A DNA stretch of 64,000 nucleotides from Croceicoccus sediminis (GTDB taxonomy: Bacteria > Pseudomonadota > Alphaproteobacteria > Sphingomonadales > Sphingomonadaceae), in contig NZ_SUNC01000001.1 in assembly GCF_007570835.1 (NCBI RefSeq), positions 310,001-374,000 on the forward strand, in the 5' to 3' direction. Positions within the stretch are counted from its first letter, which is position 1. Each line of letters starts with the position of its first letter. The notes beneath the pieces are model-generated. The model saw nothing but the letters and a program-made list of their open reading frames with translations, was not told where the DNA came from and searched no databases. The translations under genes were made by a program, and so were the position numbers. This document shows, one piece after another, positions 58,298-64,000 of the stretch.

Positions 58298-58316
58298 TCA
58301 TACTTGATGCGTGCGG

Positions 58317-58973
58317 TCAGTAGCCGGTGTACCGTCCCGGCTTGTGATAGGCGATGAGAATGCCGCTGACCGCCGCGACGCTGAGTACTGAATAGAGCGC
58401 GAGGTCCGAGGGGATCATCAGGATTGCGGTCAGGATGATGGCCGCATCGAGCACGAAGCTTATCCAGCCCACGCTCCACCCGAACTTCTTTTCCATCCAG
58501 ATCGACAGGATCGTCACGCCGCCCACCCCTGCCTTGTGGCGAAGGATCGCGAGAATTCCCGCGCCCGCCGCAGTGCCCCCGGCAAGTGCACCGAATGCCG
58601 GGTGGATCGAGCCGATCTCCATCGAAAAGCGGGTGATGGCCGTGATGATCGAAACAAGCCCGACCGCGACCACTGATTTGATGAAATAGTTGCGTCCCAG
58701 CGCATTCCACGCCAGGACGAAGAACGGCATGTTAAAGAGCCAGAAGGCTTGGTCGACGGTAAGCGGGCTGAGATAGGATGCGAGCAGCGCCAGACCGCCC
58801 ATGCCGGCCGTGACGATACCGCTGGCCTTCATCAGCGTGAGACCGATGGCAAACAGGGTCGATCCCGTCACCAATCCATATACGTCTTCGGCAATGCTGT
58901 GGGGTATGGCCTCGGGAAAAGCCGTCTCAGGTACGGTTTTCCCATCTTCGCTAGCGGTCGTCTGCTTTTCCAT
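58317..58973 (-). CDS. YitT-family membrane protein
   Basis: A 218-residue integral membrane protein with five or six helices. The early VYGLVTGSTLFAIGLTLMKASGIVTAGMGGLALL, with its glycine-rich G-x-x-GG pattern, and a later GVGGVTILSIWMEKKFG match the YitT (DUF161) family, whose substrate is unknown. The usual cytoplasmic C-terminal domain (DUF2179) is absent, so this is the short form. It is convergent with the helix-anchored protein and stands alone. Confidence 0.82.
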   Translation of the reverse strand: MEKQTTASEDGKTVPETAFPEAIPHSIAEDVYGLVTGSTLFAIGLTLMKASGIVTAGMGGLALLASYLSPLTVDQAFWLFNMPFFVLAWNALGRNYFIKSVVAVGLVSIITAITRFSMEIGSIHPAFGALAGGTAAGAGILAILRHKAGVGGVTILSIWMEKKFGWSVGWISFVLDAAIILTAILMIPSDLALYSVLSVAAVSGILIAYHKPGRYTGY

Positions 58974-59013
58974 CGCGCAGCGCTAGACGCTCACGCAAAG
59001 CCGGACAAGTCCG

Positions 59014-59181
59014 TCAGGAAGGGGCTACCGGATGCTCTTCCACGTATTGCACGCCCATTTTCCGGCTGGGCTTGGCCTCGCGCGTGCGCTGACCAATCGT
59101 GCGTCGACGCTCAAGCTGCGAAAACGCGGCGCTCTCTCCATGGTTGGGAAGCGTTTCGTGATCGAGAATTTCGAATTCCAT
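59014..59181 (-). CDS. Small 55-residue protein of unknown function
   Basis: A short reading frame beginning MEFEILDHETLPNHGESAAF and ending VQYVEEHPVAPS, with GGAGAGAG about six bases before the ATG. The N-terminal half is acidic and the middle basic (LERRRTIGQRTREAKPSRK). No cysteine, signal or membrane helix is seen, and no family is recognised. It sits between the YitT and lpdA genes on the same strand; the strong ribosome site is the main support. Confidence 0.5.
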   Translation of the reverse strand: MEFEILDHETLPNHGESAAFSQLERRRTIGQRTREAKPSRKMGVQYVEEHPVAPS

Positions 59182-59287
59182 CGGCTCTCTCCATCTGTCC
59201 CTGACAAGGACGATACTCTGGAAAGAGCGTGAAGTTCCGCCCGCCGCGCCCGGTCGAACCAGGCGTGCGGCAGGCAGAATTTCAGGA

Positions 59288-60703
59288 TCAGATGTGGATC
59301 GCGCGCCCGTATGCGGCGAGCACGGATTCGTGCATGGATTCGCTGATCGTCGGGTGCGGGAAGACGGTCTGCATCAGTTCCGCTTCGGTGGTCTCCAGCG
59401 TCTTGCCGACGACGAAGCCCTGGATCATCTCCGTCACTTCCGCGCCGATCATGTGTGCACCCAGGAGTTCACCGGTCTTTGCGTCGAACACCGTTTTCAC
59501 AAAGCCTTCCGGCTCACCCAACGCGATGGCCTTGCCGTTGCCGATGAAGGGGAACGTGCCCGCCTTCACCTTGTAACCGGCTTCCTTCGCTTTCTCCTCG
59601 GTCATGCCGACGCTGGCGATCTGCGGGTGGCAATAAGTGCAGCCCGGGATGTTGTTGCGGTCCAGGCCGTGCGGGTGAACGTCCTTGTTGCCCAGTTCCT
59701 GCGCAATGGCTTCGGCAGCGCTGACACCTTCATGGCTCGCCTTGTGGGCCAGCCAGGGTCCCGGCGTGCAGTCGCCGATGGCCCACAGGCCCTTGACGCC
59801 CGTGCGGCCCAGATCGTCGATCTGGATAAAGCCGCGGTCCATCTTCGCGCCAACGGCTTCGAGGCCGATATTCTCTGTGTTCGGCACGATGCCGACAGCA
59901 GAGATGACGTGGCTGAACTCGTGCTCGGCGACTTTGCCGTCCTTGCCCTTGATCTTGGCCTTCACGCCCTTGGCTCCGGCCTCGATTGCCTCGACGCCCG
60001 CGCCGGTCATGATGTTCATGCCCTGCTTGGTCAGCGCCTTTTCAAGGAATGCGGACACGTCCTTGTCCTCGACCGGGACGATACGGTCCAGCATCTCGAC
60101 CACGGTCACGTCTGCGCCCATGTCGTTGTAGAAGCTGGCAAATTCGATGCCGATCGCGCCCGAACCCATGACGAGCAGCTTGGTCGGCATTTCCTTCGGC
60201 GTCATCGCGTGGCGATAGGTCCAGATGCGTTCGCCGTCCGCCTTGGCAAAGGGAAGCTCACGCGCACGTGCGCCGGTCGCGACGATAACGTGCTTGGCGC
60301 TAATCGTCTCGGTGCCGTCCTTGCCCTTGACCTCGATGCTGGTGGGCGACTTGAGCGTCCCCTCACCCATGTGCACCGTGACCTTGTTCTTCTTCATCAG
60401 GTGCGTGACACCCTTGTTCAGCTGCGAGGCGACGCCGCGGCTGCGCTTCACGACGGCATCGAGGTCCGCCTCGATCTTTCCGGCGATCTTCAGGCCATAG
60501 TCGCTCGCATGTTCGGCAAAGTGCTTCACTTCGGCCGAACGCAGCAGCGCCTTGGTCGGGATACAGCCCCAGTTGAGGCAGATCCCGCCGAGCAGTTCAC
60601 GCTCAACAATTGCGGTCTTCAAACCCAGTTGCGAAGCCCGGATGGCCGCGACATAGCCGCCGGGTCCCGAACCGAGGACGATCACGTCATAGCTTGCCGA
60701 CAT
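59288..60703 (-). CDS. lpdA: Dihydrolipoyl dehydrogenase (E3)
   Basis: A 471-residue FAD enzyme that reoxidises dihydrolipoyl groups of 2-oxoacid dehydrogenase complexes, making NADH. FAD fingerprint VLGSGPGGYVAAIRA, redox-active pair in GGICLNWGCIPTK, second nucleotide motif VMGSGAIGIEFASF, and the C-terminal HxxxxE active-site segment FPHPTISESMHE. It is last in the E2-thioesterase-E3 run, three bases after the thioesterase stop, so it serves pyruvate dehydrogenase. Confidence 0.97.
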   Translation of the reverse strand: MSASYDVIVLGSGPGGYVAAIRASQLGLKTAIVERELLGGICLNWGCIPTKALLRSAEVKHFAEHASDYGLKIAGKIEADLDAVVKRSRGVASQLNKGVTHLMKKNKVTVHMGEGTLKSPTSIEVKGKDGTETISAKHVIVATGARARELPFAKADGERIWTYRHAMTPKEMPTKLLVMGSGAIGIEFASFYNDMGADVTVVEMLDRIVPVEDKDVSAFLEKALTKQGMNIMTGAGVEAIEAGAKGVKAKIKGKDGKVAEHEFSHVISAVGIVPNTENIGLEAVGAKMDRGFIQIDDLGRTGVKGLWAIGDCTPGPWLAHKASHEGVSAAEAIAQELGNKDVHPHGLDRNNIPGCTYCHPQIASVGMTEEKAKEAGYKVKAGTFPFIGNGKAIALGEPEGFVKTVFDAKTGELLGAHMIGAEVTEMIQGFVVGKTLETTEAELMQTVFPHPTISESMHESVLAAYGRAIHI

Positions 60704-60706
60704 CTT

Positions 60707-61111
60707 TCAAAGCTCCTGCCCAGTCTTCAGCGCCGGGCGGTTCTTGACCGCGCGAGGGCGCCCTGTTTCGTCAATCACCACGAACGTGAATGTGCCGTTG
60801 CACACTTCCTTCGTGACTTCGGTGTTACGTTCGCGCGCTATGCCGCGCACCTCGATATTAAGGGAGGTATTCCCCTCCCTTGCGATGGTCGTGTAGATCG
60901 ACAGCTCGTCCCCCACGTCCATCGCACCGGGAAAGCGAAAGTCCGTCGCCCCGATCACGACCGCAGTGCCATTGGCATGGCGCGAGGCGGTCGAGCCTGC
61001 TCCCAATGCCATCTGGCTCATCAGCCAGCCGCCGAACACCCCGCCATAGGGGTTCGTATCGGCTGGCATCGCGGTCACTCGGATGGTTGGCTCGCCCATC
61101 CCCTCACTCAT
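60707..61111 (-). CDS. Acyl-CoA thioesterase (YciA-like hotdog)
   Basis: A 134-residue hotdog thioesterase. The family start RVTAMPADTNPYGGVFGGWLMSQMALGAGSTASRHA contains the catalytic Asp region (PADTNPYG), and VVIGATDFRFPGAMDVGDELSIYTTI and TFVVIDETGRPRAV follow. YciA-type enzymes hydrolyse acyl-CoAs and hold free CoA levels. The start overlaps the E2 stop by one base (TGATG). Being placed between E2 and E3 suggests that it limits acyl-CoA or CoA pressure on the complex, which is inference. Confidence 0.88.
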   Translation of the reverse strand: MSEGMGEPTIRVTAMPADTNPYGGVFGGWLMSQMALGAGSTASRHANGTAVVIGATDFRFPGAMDVGDELSIYTTIAREGNTSLNIEVRGIARERNTEVTKEVCNGTFTFVVIDETGRPRAVKNRPALKTGQEL

Positions 61112-62382
61112 CAGGCCAGCAGACCCATCGGCTTTTCGACGAGGTCCTTGAACACCTGCATCAGCTGCGCGCCGTCCGCACCGTCGATGGCGCGGTGGTC
61201 GAAGCTGCCGGTGGCCGACATGACCGACGCGATCTGAAGGCTGTCATCGATCACGTAGGGGCGCTTTTCGCCCGCGCCGATGGCCATGATCATGCCCTGC
61301 GGCGGGTTGATGACCGCCTCGAACTGCTTGATCCCGTACATACCCATGTTCGACAGGCTGGCCGTGCCGCCCTGGAATTCGTGCGGCTGAAGCTTGCCTT
61401 CGCGGGCGCGGGTGGCCAGGTCCTTCATCTCGGTCGAAATCCTGGAAACGGTCTTGTCGCCCGCGTCCGTCACGATCGGCGTGATGAGCCCGGCGGGGAT
61501 CGACACGGCAACCGAAATGTCGGCCCGGCTGAAGCTGAGCAGCTGATCGCCGGCGAACTGCACGTTGCACGACGGCACCGCCATAAGCGACTTGGCCAGC
61601 GCCTTGATCAACAGGTCGTTGACCGAGAGCTTGACCCCGCTGCTGGCGAGGCTGTCGTTCAGTTCGCCGCGCAGTTTCAGCAGCGCGTCGAGGCGGATGT
61701 CCACCGTCAGGTAGATGTGCGGGACCTGCTGCTTCGATTCCGTCAGGCGGCGCGCAATGGTCTTGCGCATGCTCGACAGCTTTTCCGAAGTGTGCGGAAT
61801 GCCGAAGTCCTGCGCCTGTGCGGGTGCAGCAGCCGGGGCCGGAGCCGCGGCCTGTGTGGTCGCAGCAGCGCCGGGCTTTGCGCTTTCGACGTCGGCCTTG
61901 ATGATGCGTCCGTTCGGGCCGGTGCCCTTGACGGTTGCAAGGTCGATGCCCTTGTCCTGCGCGATACGCTTGGCCAGCGGCGAGGCGATCACGCGACCGC
62001 CATCGGACGCCGGCGCGGCGGCGGGCGCCGGGGAAGATGCAGGAGCAGGCGCAGCGGCCTCTGCCTTTTCCTCGGTGGCCTTGGGGGCCGCGGCAGGTGC
62101 CGGAGCAGCCGCAGAGGTATCGATGCTGTCGGGGTCTTCGCCTTCCTCAGCCAAAGTGGCGATCACGGTGCCGACCTTCACGCCTTCGGTACCGGCTTCG
62201 ATAGCAATTGCTGCGACGGTACCTTCATCGATGGATTCGAATTCCATCGTGGCCTTGTCGGTCTCGATCTCGGCGATGATGTCGCCCGGCTCTATCTTGT
62301 CGCCCTTCTTCACAAGCCATTTGGCGAGGGTGCCCTCCTCCATCGTCGGGGAGAGAGCCGGCATCTTGAGCTGGATTGCCAT
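61111..62382 (-). CDS. Pyruvate dehydrogenase complex E2 (dihydrolipoyl acetyltransferase)
   Basis: A 423-residue core subunit. The lipoyl domain at about residues 1-80 carries the lipoyl lysine in [15 protein letters not shown]; a long Ala/Pro-rich linker follows, then the peripheral-subunit-binding domain ([30 protein letters not shown], about 131-165), and the catalytic domain ending [14 protein letters not shown], whose His and Asp are active. The start [22 protein letters not shown] is that of pyruvate-type E2 in alphaproteobacteria. No E1 gene is adjacent. Confidence 0.93.
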   Translation of the reverse strand: MAIQLKMPALSPTMEEGTLAKWLVKKGDKIEPGDIIAEIETDKATMEFESIDEGTVAAIAIEAGTEGVKVGTVIATLAEEGEDPDSIDTSAAAPAPAAAPKATEEKAEAAAPAPASSPAPAAAPASDGGRVIASPLAKRIAQDKGIDLATVKGTGPNGRIIKADVESAKPGAAATTQAAAPAPAAAPAQAQDFGIPHTSEKLSSMRKTIARRLTESKQQVPHIYLTVDIRLDALLKLRGELNDSLASSGVKLSVNDLLIKALAKSLMAVPSCNVQFAGDQLLSFSRADISVAVSIPAGLITPIVTDAGDKTVSRISTEMKDLATRAREGKLQPHEFQGGTASLSNMGMYGIKQFEAVINPPQGMIMAIGAGEKRPYVIDDSLQIASVMSATGSFDHRAIDGADGAQLMQVFKDLVEKPMGLLA

Positions 62383-62543
62383 CGATTTCCTTATTGGTTT
62401 TTGGGCGAGGGATGTTGCGAAGCTTTCTGGGCCAGCTAGGGCCGGTTGGTCAAGACGGGCAACGCGCCTTTTTCTTGCGAAAGGCGAACCTTTCGCCCAT
62501 CCATCGCTGCACGATCTGAAATCGAGGAGTTATCGCCATCACG

Positions 62544-62999
62544 ATGCGCGTCTACCTTGTGATTATGGACGAAACGCCCGAAGCGCGGGTGGCGCTTCGT
62601 TTCGCGTCTCGCCGCGCAGCAAAAACCGGCGGTACGGTCCACATCATCGCGCTCGTTCCCAAGCAGCAGTTCGTCGCTTTCGGCGGCGTTCAGGCCACTA
62701 TCGAATCAGAGGCCAAGAGCCGTGCCGAAGTGCTGGTCATGGCCGCGGCCGGCAGCCTGCTTCAGGAAAGCGGACGTATGCCCACGATCTCGGTAAAGGT
62801 CGGCGACGGTGCGAAAGTGGTGCAGGAATATCTTGTCGAGCACGAGAACATCGCTGCGCTCGTTCTGGGCGCGGCCGCAGAGGGTGCGCCCGGCCCGCTG
62901 GTCGCGCACTTTGCCGGAACGCGGGCAGGACAGCTGCCCTGCCCTTTGATGATCGTGCCGGGCGGCCTTACCGAAGAAGAAGTCGACGCGCTGAGCTGA
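62544..62999 (+). CDS. Universal stress protein (UspA family)
   Basis: A 151-residue single-domain protein of the Usp fold. The N-terminal strand RVYLVIMDETPEARVALRFASRRAAKTGGTVHIIALV is typical, with a later ALVLGAAAEGAPGPLVAHFAGTRAGQLPCPLMIVPGG. The usual ATP motif G-x2-G-x9-G-S/T is only partly kept, so nucleotide binding is uncertain. It diverges from the E2 gene and converges with rnr. Stress induction is expected but not shown. Confidence 0.85.
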   Translation: MRVYLVIMDETPEARVALRFASRRAAKTGGTVHIIALVPKQQFVAFGGVQATIESEAKSRAEVLVMAAAGSLLQESGRMPTISVKVGDGAKVVQEYLVEHENIAALVLGAAAEGAPGPLVAHFAGTRAGQLPCPLMIVPGGLTEEEVDALS

Positions 63000-63003
63000 C
63001 GCG

Positions 63004-64000
63004 TCAGCGTTTCTTGCCCTGATGCCGGATATTGCCCGGCCTGCCGCGCTTGCCCTTGATATAGCCGGTCTTGTCCTGCCGCTTTGGCCCGCGATTTTGC
63101 GGCCTTCCGCCGCGCGGTTCGATACGGCCCTCGAACTCGGGCGGCTCGAACTTGAGCGCGCCGGTAAGCGGGTTCGCCTCGGCCAGACGTAGCTTCATGC
63201 GGTCGCCCGAACGGTATGTGGTACCGGTCCGGTCGCCGCGAAGAACCTGCGCCTTCTCGTCATAGAAAAAACGTTCGTCGCCCAGGACCGAGACGGGAAC
63301 CAGCCCGTCCCCACCGAAACCGATAATCGTCGCGAACAGGCCGAACTTCTGAACGCCGGTGACGCGGGTGTCGAAGACCTCCCCGACACGGCCCGACAGC
63401 CAGGCGGCGACATAGCGGTCGATCGTGTCGCGCTCTGCCTCCATTGCCCGCCGTTCGGTCCGGCTGATCGCCTCGGTCACGCGGTCGAGCGACGCGCGGT
63501 CGCGATCTGACAGGCCGGATGAGGCGGGGATCGAGTGATCCTTGGGCCGCGGCTGTTCAAGACCATATGCCTCCACCAGCGCGCGGTGGACCAGAAGGTC
63601 CGAATAGCGGCGGATGGGCGAGGTGAAGTGCGCGTAGGATCCAAGCGCGAGACCGAAGTGGCCCGCGTTCTTCGGCCCATAATAGGCCTGCGTCTGCGTG
63701 CGCAGAACCTGCTCCATTACCAGCGCCTTCTCGGTATCGTCGGCAACGTCCTTCAGCAGGCGGTTGAACAGGCCGGGCGTGATGACCTGTCCCATCGACA
63801 GCTTGCGATCCATCGTCGCCAGATAGTCCTTGAGCGCGATCAGTTTTTCACGGCTTGGCGGTTCGTGGATGCGATAGACGACCGGCGCGGCCTTGGCCTC
63901 AAGCGCCTTTGCCGCCGCGACGTTGGCCGCGATCATGAAATCCTCGACCACGCGGTGCGCGTCGAGCCGCTCGCGAACCGCGACTTCGGCGATGCGCCCC
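63004..64000 (-). CDS. rnr: Ribonuclease R, C-terminal part (gene continues past the window)
   Basis: The last 332 codons of an RNase II/R-family 3'-5' exoribonuclease. Visible are the end of the catalytic RNB domain (HFGLALGSYAHFTSPIRRYSDLLVHRALVEAYG) and the S1 domain (WLSGRVGEVFDTRVTGVQKFGLFATIIGFGGDGLV). A very basic tail with RGGRPQNRGPKRQDKTGYIK follows, ending GKKR, the sort that helps RNase R unwind structured RNA. The start and cold-shock domains lie beyond base 64000. Confidence 0.94.
   Translation of the reverse strand, partial: GRIAEVAVRERLDAHRVVEDFMIAANVAAAKALEAKAAPVVYRIHEPPSREKLIALKDYLATMDRKLSMGQVITPGLFNRLLKDVADDTEKALVMEQVLRTQTQAYYGPKNAGHFGLALGSYAHFTSPIRRYSDLLVHRALVEAYGLEQPRPKDHSIPASSGLSDRDRASLDRVTEAISRTERRAMEAERDTIDRYVAAWLSGRVGEVFDTRVTGVQKFGLFATIIGFGGDGLVPVSVLGDERFFYDEKAQVLRGDRTGTTYRSGDRMKLRLAEANPLTGALKFEPPEFEGRIEPRGGRPQNRGPKRQDKTGYIKGKRGRPGNIRHQGKKR

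Noticed and set aside
59215-59287. A terminator hairpin after lpdA in the GCCTGCCGCACGCC-type repeat
   Set aside because: The pairing is broken by several mismatches and no T run follows, so it was not listed.

Overview
The window is GC-rich, densely coded chromosomal DNA from an alphaproteobacterium. It is most like a member of the Sphingomonadales (Novosphingobium/Erythrobacter-type); this is inferred from gene order and protein style, not from a search. Signs are the dusB-ntrB-ntrC-ntrY-ntrX-hfq-hflX-mazG block, a bifunctional IspDF, a MutL with its own nuclease motif, a tandem Hfq, and many ATGA/TGATG stop-start overlaps. No rRNA, transposase, prophage or CRISPR array is visible. Two tRNAs (Lys-CTT, Ser-TGA) and one candidate structured ncRNA are present.

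Layout. 1-5.1 kb: an accessory catabolic cassette (AraC-type regulator, [2Fe-2S] ferredoxin, aldehyde dehydrogenase and FAH-family enzyme on the minus strand; acetoacetate-decarboxylase-family enzyme and MFS carrier on the plus strand) around a divergent promoter. 5.2-11.2 kb: tRNA-Lys and the rod-shape operon mreB-mreC-mreD-mrdA-rodA. 11.4-16.3 kb: mutL, a small lipoprotein, a MaoC protein, a DUF1206 membrane protein, and a glutaredoxin-MauE fusion divergent from a MerR regulator across a mercury-operon-like operator. 16.3-21 kb: ychF, pth, rplY and two tandem TraB/GumN proteins. 21-28.1 kb: a small XRE-regulator/membrane-protein operon facing a phased TGACA repeat array, then glyQ-glyS-ppdK. 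28.1-32.7 kb: methyltransferase, comF, a candidate ncRNA, hisI, and a LiuR-like MerR regulator with an acyl-CoA dehydrogenase. 32.7-38.8 kb: cysK, MFS, carbonic anhydrase, lipA, a Coq10-like protein, CinA and ispDF. 38.9-49.1 kb: dusB, the two nitrogen two-component systems, double-domain hfq, hflX and mazG. 49.2-56.4 kb: small membrane protein, MBL hydrolase, tatD, metG, holB, tmk, D,D-carboxypeptidase and a lytic transglycosylase in a tight minus-strand run. 56.5-64 kb: tRNA-Ser, small proteins, PilZ, YitT, the E2-thioesterase-E3 operon, a universal stress protein and the C-terminal part of RNase R.

Most of the window is core housekeeping: wall synthesis, translation, tRNA charging, repair, nitrogen signalling and RNA metabolism. 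The least explained parts are the tandem Hfq with an unequally conserved second Sm domain, the mer-like operator serving a glutaredoxin-MauE fusion, the four-hairpin RNA antisense to the comF end, the phased TGACA array, and the substrate of the catabolic cassette.
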